Positions 47,505-56,190 of a stretch of DNA of 64,000 bases are shown in pieces; position 1 is the first letter of the stretch, and each line of letters begins with the position of its first letter. The DNA comes from Nitratireductor soli. Lineage in GTDB: Bacteria; Pseudomonadota; Alphaproteobacteria; Rhizobiales; Rhizobiaceae. The stretch covers positions 124,001 through 188,000 of the forward strand of contig NZ_LFVY01000009.1 of assembly GCF_001050155.1 (NCBI RefSeq). Reading direction: 5' to 3'. The notes under the pieces are model-generated. The model ran no database searches, had not been told where the DNA came from, and saw nothing but the letters and a program-made list of their open reading frames with translations. Position numbers and translations under genes: made by a program.

Positions 47505-48302
47505 TCATCGATCGCCGGCGCGGCTCCCGCTCGGCTCCAGATTGAGCTCGGCGACGAAGTCGAAGCGGTCGCCCTTGTAGTGCGAGCGGGTGAATTCGAC
47601 GATGGCGCCGTCGCTGGTGCGTGAGACGCGCTCCAGATAGAGGGCGGGTTCGCCGGCGTCCGCTTCCAGCAGCTCCGCCTCGAACTCCGGCAGGGCGCAG
47701 GCGTGCATGCGCTGCAGCGCCTTGTGCGGGCGGGCGCCGGCGTCGGCCAGCGCCTCGTAGAGGGAATCGCCAAGCTTCTCCAGCGAGGCGAACAGGCGCG
47801 CCGGAACGATGGCCAGTTCCACCGCCAGCGGCAGATCATCGGCCAGCCGCAGCCGGTGCAGCCGCGCCACCCGGTCGCCCGGAGAAAGGCCGAGCGTCAT
47901 CGCCTCGCGCGCCGAGGGGCTGGCATATTCGCGCGCCAGCCAGCGCGTCGCCGGCTGCCGGCCATAGGAGATCATGTCCTCGCTGAAGCTTGTGATGCTG
48001 GCGAGCGGCTGTTCGAAACGCTCGACCGGCGCGCGCACATAGGTGCCGGAGCCGCGCCGCTGCTGAACCACGCCCTCGCGCACCAGGAGATCGATGCCGC
48101 GCCTGACCGTGACGCGCGACAGCGCCGTCGTCTCGGCGATGGTGCGCTCCGACGGCAGGGCAGCGCCGGGCTCCAGGCGGCCGGTTTCGACCAGATTGCG
48201 CAGGACGGCCGCCACCTGCATGTAGAGCGGCGTCGGATTGTCCTGTTTTTGCGCAAACCCCTCCCGCGACAGCAGGGCGCGGAGGCTCTCAGTCTGCTTC
48301 AT
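47505..48302 (-). CDS. GntR-family (HutC-type) transcriptional regulator
   Basis: 265 residues: an N-terminal winged helix (PLYMQVAAVLRNLVETGRLEPGAALPSERTIAETTALSRVTVRRGIDLLVREGVVQQRRGSGTYV) then a UTRA-type effector domain (ITSFSEDMISYGRQPATRWL; PLAVELAIVP; YLERVSRTSDGAIVEFTRSHYKGDRFDF). UTRA domains bind sugar phosphates and related ligands. It is divergent from murQ, so an amino-sugar phosphate or MurNAc-6P-derived effector is likely. The start at 48302 is the last Met before the HTH. Confidence 0.88.
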   Translation of the reverse strand: MKQTESLRALLSREGFAQKQDNPTPLYMQVAAVLRNLVETGRLEPGAALPSERTIAETTALSRVTVRRGIDLLVREGVVQQRRGSGTYVRAPVERFEQPLASITSFSEDMISYGRQPATRWLAREYASPSAREAMTLGLSPGDRVARLHRLRLADDLPLAVELAIVPARLFASLEKLGDSLYEALADAGARPHKALQRMHACALPEFEAELLEADAGEPALYLERVSRTSDGAIVEFTRSHYKGDRFDFVAELNLEPSGSRAGDR

Positions 48303-48398
48303 GACGGGCCTTGATGCTGGTGGGCAATGCGGTTTTCCTGCGGGTGTGGGCGCTGGATCGGACCGTGGAGGATCCTGGCGGGAATAACGCCAATTATC

Positions 48399-48575
48399 GA
48401 CCAGTTTGCCCGGCTGTTCAAGCAAGCTGCTTGAAGGGCGTCGTTCATCCTTGCCGCCGGCGTTGAAATTCATTGGCGGCCCGGAGATTTTTGCCGAAAG
48501 CGGGCCGCAGGGCATGGATTCCGCCGCAAAACCGTCTATAACGGGTTTGGTATTAAACTGGTCTATGTTTGGTCG
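48399..48575. promoter_or_regulatory. GntR-murQ divergent control region with phased TGGT repeats
   Basis: Three direct copies of NNTGGTNT begin at 48546, 48557 and 48568, exactly 11 bases apart (one helical turn). The middle one, AAACTGGTC (48555-48563), has an inverted partner GACCAGTTT at 48399-48407 nearer the GntR gene. This is a candidate looped operator for the divergent GntR regulator. The rest of 48303-48598 shows no gene. Confidence 0.4.
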
Positions 48576-48598
48576 ACCTGAACCGTGTCCGCAAGCCG

Positions 48599-49510
48599 AT
48601 GAGTGCGTCCATGACCACGCCCACCGAAAGTTCAAGCCTCGCCCATCGCGAGCTGGAAACCCTCCAAACCGGCGCCATGCTGACGGCGATGCTGGATGGG
48701 CAGGGCGCGGCCCTTGCCGCCGTTCAGGCAGCACTGCCGGCGCTCGACCGCGCCGTGGAGGAAGCCGCGGCGCGTCTGGCCGATCGGCAAGGCCGCCTCG
48801 TCTATGTCGGCGCCGGCACGTCGGGGCGCATCGCCATGCTCGACGGCATCGAGCTCTACCCGACTTTCGGCTGGCCCGAGGGGCGCGCCGCTTTCCTGCT
48901 TGCCGGCGGCGAGGCCAGCGTGGCCGAAGCGCGCGAGAGCGCCGAGGACGATGCGGATGCGGGCCGCGCGGCGATTGCCGGGATCGATTGCCGCGCCGGC
49001 GACGTGGCGGTCGGGCTGGCGGCCAGCGGCAGCACGCCCTACACGCTGGCGGCCATCGACGAAGCGCGCGGGCGCGGGGCGCTGACCATCGGCCTTGCCA
49101 ACAATCCCGGCAGCACGCTTCTGAGCCGCGCCGAAATCGGCGTGCTGCTGGATACCGGGCCGGAGGTGCTGGCCGGATCGACGCGCATGGCGGCCGGCAC
49201 CAGCCAGAAGATCGCCATGAACCTGTTTTCCACTGCCGTCATGATGCGGCTGGGCAGGGTCTATCGCGGCCTGATGGTCGACATGAAGGCAACCAACCAG
49301 AAACTCAGGCGGCGCGCCGTGGCCATGCTGATGCAACTGACCGGCTGCGACGAGCCGGCGGCGCTCGACGCGCTGGGCAAGACCGGCTTCCACGTCAAGC
49401 CGGCTGTGCTCGTGGTGCGGGGACTGTCGCCGGACGAGGCCGGGGCGGCGCTCGAACGCAACGGCTCGGACCTTCACAAGGTCTTCGCCGAATTGAACAC
49501 CGATGGCTGA
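48599..49510 (+). CDS. murQ: N-acetylmuramic acid 6-phosphate etherase
   Basis: MurQ cleaves the lactyl ether of MurNAc-6-phosphate to give GlcNAc-6-phosphate in cell-wall recycling. The 303-residue protein has the SIS-domain phosphosugar site GRLVYVGAGTSGRIAMLDGIELYPTFG, the EARESAEDD segment carrying an acid catalyst, GLAASGSTPYTLAAIDEARGRGALTIGLANNPGS, and SGTS-like AAGTSQKIAMNLFSTAVM. ATG 48599 or 48611 could be the start. It overlaps the SIS-isomerase gene by 8 bases. Confidence 0.9.
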   Translation: MSASMTTPTESSSLAHRELETLQTGAMLTAMLDGQGAALAAVQAALPALDRAVEEAAARLADRQGRLVYVGAGTSGRIAMLDGIELYPTFGWPEGRAAFLLAGGEASVAEARESAEDDADAGRAAIAGIDCRAGDVAVGLAASGSTPYTLAAIDEARGRGALTIGLANNPGSTLLSRAEIGVLLDTGPEVLAGSTRMAAGTSQKIAMNLFSTAVMMRLGRVYRGLMVDMKATNQKLRRRAVAMLMQLTGCDEPAALDALGKTGFHVKPAVLVVRGLSPDEAGAALERNGSDLHKVFAELNTDG

Positions 49511-50582
49511 ACGCCAAACCGACCACAACGCTGCACCCGAAAGGCGCATGATGACCGACGCTCCCTCGCTGATGTTCCTGGAAACCGCGGAAGCCGCCGA
49601 GGCCGTGGAGCGGCTGTTCGATCGCGAGGCGCAGGTCTTTGCCGAAATCGGCCGCGTCATCGCCGAACGGCAACCGGCGGTGGTCAGCATGTCGGCGCGC
49701 GGTTCGTCCGACCATGCGGCGAGCTTCTTCAAGTATCTGTTCGAGATCCATGCCGGCATCCCCGTCGCCTCGATCGGCCCTTCCGTGGCCTCGGTCTACA
49801 ATGCGCCGCTGAAGCTCGAGCGGGCGCTGCACATCACCATCTCGCAGTCGGGCGCCAGCCCCGACATCATCGCCGCGCAGCATGCCGCCAGCAAGGGCGG
49901 GGCGGTGACGGTGGCGGTGGTCAACGTCGCCGACAGCCCGCTGGCCAGGGCGGCCGACATCGTCCTGCCGATCCATGCCGGACCGGAACGCAGCGTCGCG
50001 GCGACGAAAAGCTTCATCGCCTCGGCGGCGGCGCTGGCCGGCATCGCCCAGGCGGCGGCCCGCAGCGATGCCCTGGGCGCGGCGCTGGCCCGGCTTCCGC
50101 AGGCCTTGCGGGCGGCCTGCGACGTGGATTGGCAGCCGGTTCTGCCGCTTGTCGGCCATGCGGCCTCGCTCTATACGACGGGCCGTGGTCCCGGCTTCGC
50201 CATCGCGCTCGAAGCGGCGCTGAAGGCCAAGGAGACGGCGCAACTGCATGCGGAGGCCTTCTCGCTGGCCGAGCTGATGCACGGGCCGATGCAACTCGTC
50301 GACAAGGGCTTTCCGATCATCGCCTTCGTGCCGGACGACGCGGCACTGGCCTCGAGCACGCAGGCGCTCGACAAATTGCGCGGCCTGGGGGCGCAAGTCG
50401 CCGCCTTCTCGTCGCGCGATCTGGGCGCGATCACGGTCGAAACGCCGACCACCGGCCATGGCCATCTCGACCCGCTGGTGGCGCTCGTCGGCTATTACCG
50501 GCTGATCGAACAGGTGGCGCGGGAACGCGGGCTGAACCCGGACACGCCCGACAAGCTGAAGAAGGTCACCGAAACGATCTGA
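49503..50582 (+). CDS. SIS-domain sugar isomerase/deaminase, NagB-II-like
   Basis: 359 residues with two SIS domains resembling the isomerase half of GlmS: VVSMSARGSSDHAASFFKYLFEIHAG, ITISQSGASPDIIAAQHAAS, GPERSVAATKSFIASAAAL and HGPMQLVDKGFPIIAFVPDD. It lacks the glutaminase domain, so it probably deaminates glucosamine-6-phosphate to fructose-6-phosphate (NagB-II) downstream of MurQ and NagA. NagA is not in the window. A shorter start (MMTDAPSLMFLETAEA) at 49548 is possible. Confidence 0.85.
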   Translation: MAERQTDHNAAPERRMMTDAPSLMFLETAEAAEAVERLFDREAQVFAEIGRVIAERQPAVVSMSARGSSDHAASFFKYLFEIHAGIPVASIGPSVASVYNAPLKLERALHITISQSGASPDIIAAQHAASKGGAVTVAVVNVADSPLARAADIVLPIHAGPERSVAATKSFIASAAALAGIAQAAARSDALGAALARLPQALRAACDVDWQPVLPLVGHAASLYTTGRGPGFAIALEAALKAKETAQLHAEAFSLAELMHGPMQLVDKGFPIIAFVPDDAALASSTQALDKLRGLGAQVAAFSSRDLGAITVETPTTGHGHLDPLVALVGYYRLIEQVARERGLNPDTPDKLKKVTETI

Positions 50583-50596
50583 GAGCGGGCGCCCTT

Positions 50597-50646
50597 CCGC
50601 ATTTATGCGGACGTCAGGTGATTCCACCTGACTGCAAAATGCTATA
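50597..50646. repeat. Double-palindrome repeat, family B copy 2
   Basis: CCGCATTTATGCGG (perfect) then GTCAGGTG-ATTC-CACCTGAC then TGCAAAATGCTATAG, just downstream of the SIS gene and upstream of the LysE gene. Confidence 0.88.
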
Positions 50647-50684
50647 GCTTCCAGTTGCCGCAACCGCCGCCTGGGTTTTCAGCC

Positions 50685-51326
50685 ATGGATTTCATTCCGG
50701 ACTTCACGACGATCCTGCAATTCGCGCTCGCCACCTTCGTCATCGCCATCACGCCGGGGCCGGACATGACGCTGTTCGTCGGGCGGGCGTTGAGCCAGGG
50801 CCGGGCAGCCGGCTTTGCCTGCATGTTCGGGGCGATGACGGGCATCCTGATCCACACGGCGCTGGTGGCGCTCGGCCTGTCGGCGTTGATCGTCGCCTCG
50901 CCGCAGGCCTTCCTGGTGCTGAAGGTGTTCGGCGCCGGCTATCTGATCTGGCTCGCCTTCCAGGCGATCCGCCGGGGATCGGCCTTTTCGCCGGAGAAGC
51001 AGGGCAGCACTCGGCGCTCACTGTTCAAGAACTGGGCGACAGGCCTCGGCATCAATCTGATGAACCCGAAGATCATCCTGTTCTTCATGACCTTCCTGCC
51101 GCAATTCGTCTCGGCCAGCGATCCGCACGCGCCGGGCAAATTGTTCTTTCTCGGCATGCTGTTCATTCCGCTGTCGCTGCCCATCGTCGCGCCGATGGTG
51201 CTTGCCGCCGACGGGTTTTCGCAGCTCCTGCGCAAGAGCCCGCGCGTGATGCGGGCGGTCGATTATCTTTTCGCCGGCGTGTTTTCGGCGTTCGCCTTGA
51301 AGATCCTGACTGCCCAGGCACGGTAG
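50685..51326 (+). CDS. LysE/RhtB-family amino-acid exporter
   Basis: A 213-residue membrane protein with ~6 helices: FALATFVIAITPGPDMTLFVGRALSQGRAAGFA signature, NWATGLGINLMNPKIILFFMTFLPQFV in the middle, and a C-terminal AVDYLFAGVFSAFALKIL helix. Not a close paralogue of the LysE protein at 18046. The substrate is unknown. ATG 50685 starts directly before the first helix; the upstream in-frame TTG is less likely. Confidence 0.88.
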   Translation: MDFIPDFTTILQFALATFVIAITPGPDMTLFVGRALSQGRAAGFACMFGAMTGILIHTALVALGLSALIVASPQAFLVLKVFGAGYLIWLAFQAIRRGSAFSPEKQGSTRRSLFKNWATGLGINLMNPKIILFFMTFLPQFVSASDPHAPGKLFFLGMLFIPLSLPIVAPMVLAADGFSQLLRKSPRVMRAVDYLFAGVFSAFALKILTAQAR

Positions 51327-51397
51327 GATCGCCTCGGACCCGCCTGTTCGCGTGCGTCCGGATGGGCGCGCAAAGGACGCATAAACTTGTCGTTTCT

Positions 51398-51447
51398 CCG
51401 CATTTATGCGGACGTCAGGTGAGATCACCTGACTGCAAAATGCTCTA
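51398..51447. repeat. Double-palindrome repeat, family B copy 3
   Basis: The same unit as 50597-50646, here with centre AGAT (GTCAGGTG-AGAT-CACCTGAC) and end TGCAAAATGCTCTA. The final CTA (51445-51447) is the complement of the rlmN TAG stop codon. Confidence 0.88.
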
Positions 51448-52671
51448 TTCGCCGTGCCCGGCGATCATCATCGCCTCGAGCTTCAGCCGGTCGGTCTTCT
51501 TCATCCGCTCGGAGGCGGATTTGAGCTGGCCGCAGGCAGCGAGGATGTCGCGGCCGCGCGGCGTGCGGATCGGCGAGGCGTAGCCGGCCTTGTTCACCAG
51601 ATCGGCGAATTCCTCGATCTGCTCCCAGTCGGAGCATTCATAGTCGCTGCCCGGCCATGGGTTGAACGGGATCAGATTGATCTTCGCCGGAATGCCCCGC
51701 AACAGACGCACCAGCGCGCGGGCGTCGTCGAGGGAATCGTTGACGCCCTTCAGCATCACATATTCGAAGGTGATGCGCCGGGCGTTGGACAGGCTGGGAT
51801 AGGCGCGGCAGGCGTCGAGCAATTCCTTCAGCGGGTATTTCTTGTTGATCGGCACCAGAACGTCGCGCAATTCGTCGCGCACGGCATGCAGCGAGATGGC
51901 CAGCATGACGCCGATCTCCTCGCCCGTGCGGTAGATTTCCGGCACGACGCCGGAGGTGGACAGCGTGATGCGACGCTTCGACAAGGACAGGCCGTCGCCG
52001 TCGGAGGCGATCAGCAGCGCCTCCTTCACATTGTCGAAATTGTACAGCGGCTCGCCCATGCCCATCATGACGATGTTGGTGATCTTGCGGCCTTCCGCCG
52101 GGACGATGGCGCCATCGGGCGTGTCGGCATCGGGGAAGTCGCCGAGCCGGTCGCGGGCGACGAGCAACTGTTCGAGGATTTCGCCGGGCGTCAAATTGCG
52201 CACCAGCTTCTGCGTGCCGGTGTGGCAGAAGGTGCAGGTCAGCGTGCAGCCGACCTGGCTGGAAATGCACAGCGTGCCACGCCCTTCCTCGGGAATGTAG
52301 ACCGTTTCCACGTCGACGGGCCGGCCGGCGCCGCGCGGCGGAAAGCGCATCAGCCATTTGCGCGTGCCGTCCTGGGAGATCTGTTCCTCGACGATTTCCG
52401 GGCGGGCTATGGTGAAATGCGCGTCGAGGGTGGCGCGCAGTTCCTTCGAGATGTTGAACATCTGCGCAAAATCGGAGACGCCGCGCACATAGAGCCAATG
52501 CCAGAGCTGGCGCACGCGCATGCGCGTCTGCCGCTCGGGAACGCCGAGTGCGGCAAGCGCTTGCGCCATCGCGTCGCGCGAGAGGCCGATCAGGGATTTC
52601 TTGTCGACAGCCATCTGCGGCCGCAACTGGGCGCGGCTTTCAGGCTTGGTCAGGTCGAGTGTCAGTGCCAT
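51445..52671 (-). CDS. rlmN: 23S rRNA A2503 / tRNA A37 C2-methyltransferase RlmN
   Basis: A 408-residue radical-SAM enzyme that methylates C2 of A2503 in 23S rRNA through a Cys methyl carrier. The 4Fe-4S motif is [13 protein letters not shown] (C-x3-C-x2-C, ~145), with [22 protein letters not shown] and the C-terminal methyl-carrying Cys in [11 protein letters not shown]. Start at 52671 ([18 protein letters not shown]). The TAG stop lies in the end of a family B repeat. Confidence 0.96.
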   Translation of the reverse strand: MALTLDLTKPESRAQLRPQMAVDKKSLIGLSRDAMAQALAALGVPERQTRMRVRQLWHWLYVRGVSDFAQMFNISKELRATLDAHFTIARPEIVEEQISQDGTRKWLMRFPPRGAGRPVDVETVYIPEEGRGTLCISSQVGCTLTCTFCHTGTQKLVRNLTPGEILEQLLVARDRLGDFPDADTPDGAIVPAEGRKITNIVMMGMGEPLYNFDNVKEALLIASDGDGLSLSKRRITLSTSGVVPEIYRTGEEIGVMLAISLHAVRDELRDVLVPINKKYPLKELLDACRAYPSLSNARRITFEYVMLKGVNDSLDDARALVRLLRGIPAKINLIPFNPWPGSDYECSDWEQIEEFADLVNKAGYASPIRTPRGRDILAACGQLKSASERMKKTDRLKLEAMMIAGHGE

Positions 52672-52796
52672 GGCATTCTTGAGATCGGTTTTGGCCGGCA
52701 CTCGCCGGAAACCGGGGCCGCCCTTCATTTGCGGCGCTCATAGCATGCCATGCCGCCGGCGTCACCTGCGGCGGCGTGGCTCCAACTCGAAGCTGA

Positions 52797-53297
52797 CTAT
52801 TTGCAGTTCTTGGTTGCGTCGATTGCCGCGGTCACGCCGCCCAGTGAAAACACGTAGCTCGTGGCGTTGCCGCGGCCCGACTTGGCGGCGATCTTCATTG
52901 TCGATCCGCCCTTCATCGCGGCGATAAGCTGCGGTTCCTCGGCGGCGTTTTCCAGCCAGGCCGATTTGCCCTGGGTGAACAGGCTGAAGGCGCGGTCGCC
53001 GATGGTGGCGGTGACCTTCGAGCTTTCCTGGAAATTGTAGCTGGCGATGAACTGCGGTTCGGACGCAACGTTCTGCCCCGGTTTCTGGCTGACGAAGAAG
53101 AAGATGTCGCCATGGTCGAGGCTGGCCGGCTCCTTGGCCTTCGGCACGCTCATGGCGTAGCAAACCTTGCCGTTGCCGGCCTGGTAGCTGTAGACACCCC
53201 AGTCGCCATGTTGGCCGACAGCCGTTGCCTGGGCCATTGCCGGGCCCGCCGCCGCAGTCGTGCAGATGAGAATAAGTGTCGAAATCAGTCCGCGCAT
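52797..53297 (-). CDS. Invasion-associated locus B (IalB) family protein
   Basis: A 166-residue exported protein: signal peptide (MRGLISTLILICTTAAAGPAMA), then HGDWGVYSYQAGNGKVCYAMSVPKAKEP and IAAMKGGSTMKIAAKSGRGNATSYVFSLGGVTAAIDATKNC, matching the IalB fold named from Bartonella. In free-living relatives its role is unknown, probably envelope stress or surface function. Two Cys (in KVCYAM and KNCK) may form a disulphide. The start at 53297 begins the signal peptide. Confidence 0.85.
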   Translation of the reverse strand: MRGLISTLILICTTAAAGPAMAQATAVGQHGDWGVYSYQAGNGKVCYAMSVPKAKEPASLDHGDIFFFVSQKPGQNVASEPQFIASYNFQESSKVTATIGDRAFSLFTQGKSAWLENAAEEPQLIAAMKGGSTMKIAAKSGRGNATSYVFSLGGVTAAIDATKNCK

Positions 53298-53508
53298 CGT
53301 CTTGACCGTCTTTTTTTTGCCAGTGTTTCGAAGCCGATCAGCCTCAGCCTCGATCACTTCATTTTTACTTAATCTGGGTTACCAAAGCGTGAAGCAGCGA
53401 AAAAGACCTTCATGCGCCGGCCCCGATATCCACCGTGCCCTGTTTTGCAAGGAACAGCAAACACCCCGTGTGAACGGTTGAAACGAATGAAAACGGCGAG
53501 AATTTGAC
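53298..53508. other. Intergenic region between ialB and the YkvA gene
   Basis: No gene seen. It contains the ialB promoter region, including TTTTTTTT at 53311-53318 and a half CtrA-like TTAA near 53370. Nothing more can be supported. Confidence 0.5.
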
Positions 53509-53919
53509 CTATGCGTGATCGGCTGCGTTCTCGGACAGTGCTTTCTTGGCCGCCAGGCGGTGCGCCGGGGTGATGTGCCGACGCACGGCGTTGAGCGCGG
53601 CGGCCAGCACGGCCATGTCGTCGGTGAAGCCGAACCCGAGCAGGAAGTCCGGCACCAGGTCGAACGGCAGGACGAAATAGGCAAGCGCGGCGATGAGGAC
53701 GCCACGCACGCGTGGCGGCGTATCGTTGTCGAGGGCGCAATAATAGCCGGCGACCAATTCTTCCATGAAGGGAACCTGCCGCGCCGCCTTCTTGACGGTG
53801 CGCCAGAAACCGGCGCGCACGCGCTGCTCGCGCCGCCTGTTCTCTCCCGAGCCAACGGGTTCGAGAATTTCACCGATCTTCACATCATCCATGGTCGAGC
53901 CCATCGTTGGGTCCATCAC
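53509..53919 (-). CDS. YkvA/DUF1232 family membrane-associated protein
   Basis: 136 residues with the DUF1232 core: VRGVLIAALAYFVLPFDLVPDFLLGFGFTDDMAVLAAALNAVRRHI. Short hydrophobic hairpin with conserved P-x-D-L-x-P-D. The N-terminal start may be Met at 53892 (MDDVKIGEILEP) rather than 53919. Function is unknown. Confidence 0.8.
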   Translation of the reverse strand: MMDPTMGSTMDDVKIGEILEPVGSGENRRREQRVRAGFWRTVKKAARQVPFMEELVAGYYCALDNDTPPRVRGVLIAALAYFVLPFDLVPDFLLGFGFTDDMAVLAAALNAVRRHITPAHRLAAKKALSENAADHA

Positions 53920-53982
53920 CGTGCTCCTGACGGCAAAAATGTGGGAAGAGGGCGTAGCGAATGCAATAGGTGACCCCTTGCG

Positions 53983-54279
53983 TTACCCCTTGGCAAAGCC
54001 GTTCATTGCCTTGGCCAGGGCGATATCGAGCTCGGTCAGTCCGCCGGCATCGTGGGTCGTCAGGGACACGTCGACGGTCTTGTAGACATTCGACCACTCG
54101 GGATGGTGGTTCAGCTTCTCGGCGGCCAGCGCCGCCCGCGTCATGAAGGCGAAGGCCTCGGAGAAATTGGCGAAGACGAAACGGCGCTTGATGGAGGCCC
54201 CGTCACTGGCCAGCGTCCAGCCGCCAATGTCGTCGAGCGCCGTCCTTGCCGCCGCCAGATCGAGCTTTTCCCTTGCCAT
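53983..54279 (-). CDS. phhB: 4a-hydroxytetrahydrobiopterin (pterin-4a-carbinolamine) dehydratase
   Basis: A 98-residue protein with the family motif [42 protein letters not shown], including the catalytic His pair in NHHPEW and a second His in TTHDAGG. It regenerates quinonoid dihydrobiopterin after aromatic amino-acid hydroxylation and may serve other pterins. The Met at 54279 gives the normal length; one codon earlier (54282) is also Met. Confidence 0.92.
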   Translation of the reverse strand: MAREKLDLAAARTALDDIGGWTLASDGASIKRRFVFANFSEAFAFMTRAALAAEKLNHHPEWSNVYKTVDVSLTTHDAGGLTELDIALAKAMNGFAKG

Positions 54280-54337
54280 CATGCCTCTCCATGCTATCGC
54301 CTTGTGCGTATCCTGAACGAAACATAGCGCCTCGACC

Positions 54338-54859
54338 ATGAACGCAAAGCCCGGCTTCGCCATTCTTTTCGTCTGCCTCGGCAACATATGCCGTTCGCCG
54401 CTGGCCGAAGGTGTGTTTCGCGGCGTCGTCGCCGAACACGGGCGGGAGGCGGATTTCAGCATCGATTCGGCCGGCACCGGCAATTGGCACGCCGGCGATC
54501 CACCGGACCCGCGCTCGGTGGCGGTCGCGCGCCGCTTTGGCGTCGATATCTCCGGGCAAAGGGCGCGTCAGGTGCGCGACGGCGATTTCCAGCGCTTCGA
54601 TCTCATTCTTGGCATGGATCGCGACAATGTCCGCGCCTTGCAGACCCGCGCGCCGGATAGCGCTGCGGGCAAGATCCATCTTTTCCTCGACTATGCGGGT
54701 GGCGGAATGGCCGACGTGCCCGATCCCTATTATGGCGGGGACGACGGCTTTACCGCCATCTACCACATGATCCGCGAAGCCTCCGAGGCGTTGTTGGCCA
54801 GGCTCGACCGACGGTCTTTCTCGCCGCCCATCAAAGGCCAGGCCTCCTCGACGATATAG
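54338..54859 (+). CDS. Low-molecular-weight protein-tyrosine phosphatase
   Basis: 173 residues: P-loop [17 protein letters not shown] (C-x5-R-S) near residue 12, and the general-acid region [19 protein letters not shown] (DPYY) near 127. It hydrolyses phosphotyrosine. The last ~100 bases overlap the 3' end of the convergent thpR gene, giving a longer C-terminal tail ([16 protein letters not shown]) than usual, so the tail may be recent. Confidence 0.92.
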   Translation: MNAKPGFAILFVCLGNICRSPLAEGVFRGVVAEHGREADFSIDSAGTGNWHAGDPPDPRSVAVARRFGVDISGQRARQVRDGDFQRFDLILGMDRDNVRALQTRAPDSAAGKIHLFLDYAGGGMADVPDPYYGGDDGFTAIYHMIREASEALLARLDRRSFSPPIKGQASSTI

Positions 54860-55359
54860 GGGCCGCCGCCGATCGAGGTGCGCGACGACATCAGCACGAA
54901 ACGGCCGGCGGTGAAGGGCACGGAGGCGAAATTGCCGCGCGCCGATAAATAGGCCGCCACATCGAGGGCGTTGGCGTTCTTCAACCGGGCGAGCGTCACG
55001 TGCGGGGCGAACTTGCGTGGATCAGGCGGCAGGCGCAGCCGCCGACAGATGCTCTCGATCTCGCCCTGCAGGGCGTGGAGATCGGGCGAGGCGGAAACGC
55101 CGGCCCAGATCGAACGCGGCTTCTTCTGCCCGAAGGCGCCGACGCCGGAGAGTTTCATGGTGAATGAGGGACGCCGCACCCGGTCGAGCGCATTGGCCAA
55201 TTCGTCGGCCATGTGGCCTTCGAGATCGCCAAAGAAACGCAGGGTCAGATGATAATTCTCGACGTCGATCCAACGAGCTCCCGGGAGGCCCCCGCGCAGG
55301 AGTGACAACGACAATGCGGCGTCACGCGGGATCTCGAGGGCGGTGAAAAGTCGCGGCAT
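54760..55359 (-). CDS. thpR: RNA 2',3'-cyclic phosphodiesterase
   Basis: A 199-residue 2H phosphoesterase with two H-x-T-x motifs, NYHLTLRFFGDLEG (~40) and APHVTLARLKNA (~125). It opens 2',3'-cyclic phosphate ends of RNA. Its C-terminal tail ([14 protein letters not shown]) is encoded inside the phosphatase gene on the other strand, a 100-base convergent overlap. Confidence 0.9.
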   Translation of the reverse strand: MPRLFTALEIPRDAALSLSLLRGGLPGARWIDVENYHLTLRFFGDLEGHMADELANALDRVRRPSFTMKLSGVGAFGQKKPRSIWAGVSASPDLHALQGEIESICRRLRLPPDPRKFAPHVTLARLKNANALDVAAYLSARGNFASVPFTAGRFVLMSSRTSIGGGPYIVEEAWPLMGGEKDRRSSLANNASEASRIMW

Positions 55360-55438
55360 GGCAACCTCCTCGAATCGTACTGTCAGTGACAGCGAATCAC
55401 CGATTACCGTCGTGGGCAAGCGGTTTCTTGGTTAAGGT

Positions 55439-56110
55439 TCAGGCGTCCTCCTCCTTTCGTTCGTCGATGGTTTTGCGAATCACGGGCAGCATCCGCTCGA
55501 CCATGCGGGCGACGCCCTCGGCGTTGGGATGCATGCCGTCGGATTGGAGAAGCGTCGGCTCGGCCGCCACGCCGTCGAGGAAAAACGGGATCAGGGTCAG
55601 GCCGTGCCTTTCCGCCAGTCGCGGATAGATGGGGTTGAACGCGGCCGCATAATCCGGGCCGAGATTGGGCGCTGCCAGCATCCCGGCCAGCACGACGCGC
55701 TGGCCGCGACCGGTCAGTTTTTCGATGATGGCCTCGAGATTGGCTTCGGTGGAAGAGGGCGCGATGCCACGCAGCATGTCGTTGGCGCCAAGCTCGACCA
55801 GAACGATGTCGGCATCGTCGGGAACCGACCATTCAAGGCGCGACAGGCCGCCGCTCGACGTGTCGCCGGAGACACCGGCATTGGCGACGGTGACATCGGC
55901 TCCCTGTGCCTGCAACGCGGATTCCAATTGCTCGGGAAACGCTTCGCCTGGGCCAAGCCCATAGCCGGCCATCAGGCTGTCGCCGAAACCGACTATGCGC
56001 AGCGGTTCTGCGGGCGCCGAGCCGGCGGAAACGAACAGCAGGGCCAGCACGGCGAACAGGAATGAAATCTTTGTGAAGGGCAGGAACGGCGGAAAAGATT
56101 TGAATGCCAT
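55439..56110 (-). CDS. tesA: SGNH/GDSL arylesterase, TesA-like
   Basis: A 223-residue periplasmic esterase: signal peptide (FPPFLPFTKISFLFAVLALLFVSAGSAPA), GDSL block IVGFGDSLMAGYGLGPGEAFP (Ser nucleophile), block III GANDMLRG and block V SDGMHPN with the catalytic Asp/His. It resembles E. coli TesA (multifunctional thioesterase/arylesterase/lysophospholipase) and is divergent from an YbbA-YbbP pair exactly as in E. coli. The start at 56110 is before the signal peptide. Confidence 0.9.
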   Translation of the reverse strand: MAFKSFPPFLPFTKISFLFAVLALLFVSAGSAPAEPLRIVGFGDSLMAGYGLGPGEAFPEQLESALQAQGADVTVANAGVSGDTSSGGLSRLEWSVPDDADIVLVELGANDMLRGIAPSSTEANLEAIIEKLTGRGQRVVLAGMLAAPNLGPDYAAAFNPIYPRLAERHGLTLIPFFLDGVAAEPTLLQSDGMHPNAEGVARMVERMLPVIRKTIDERKEEDA

Positions 56111-56190
56111 GCGGGATAACCCATATTTGCCGAGATCGAACCGTCTGCCGATCGCCGCGCCTCTTCTTCCCAATATAGGATGTCTTTTCC

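Noticed and set aside
48303-48598. Small gene in the GntR-murQ gap
   Set aside because: Open frames here are short, lack ribosome-binding sites and overlap the control region.
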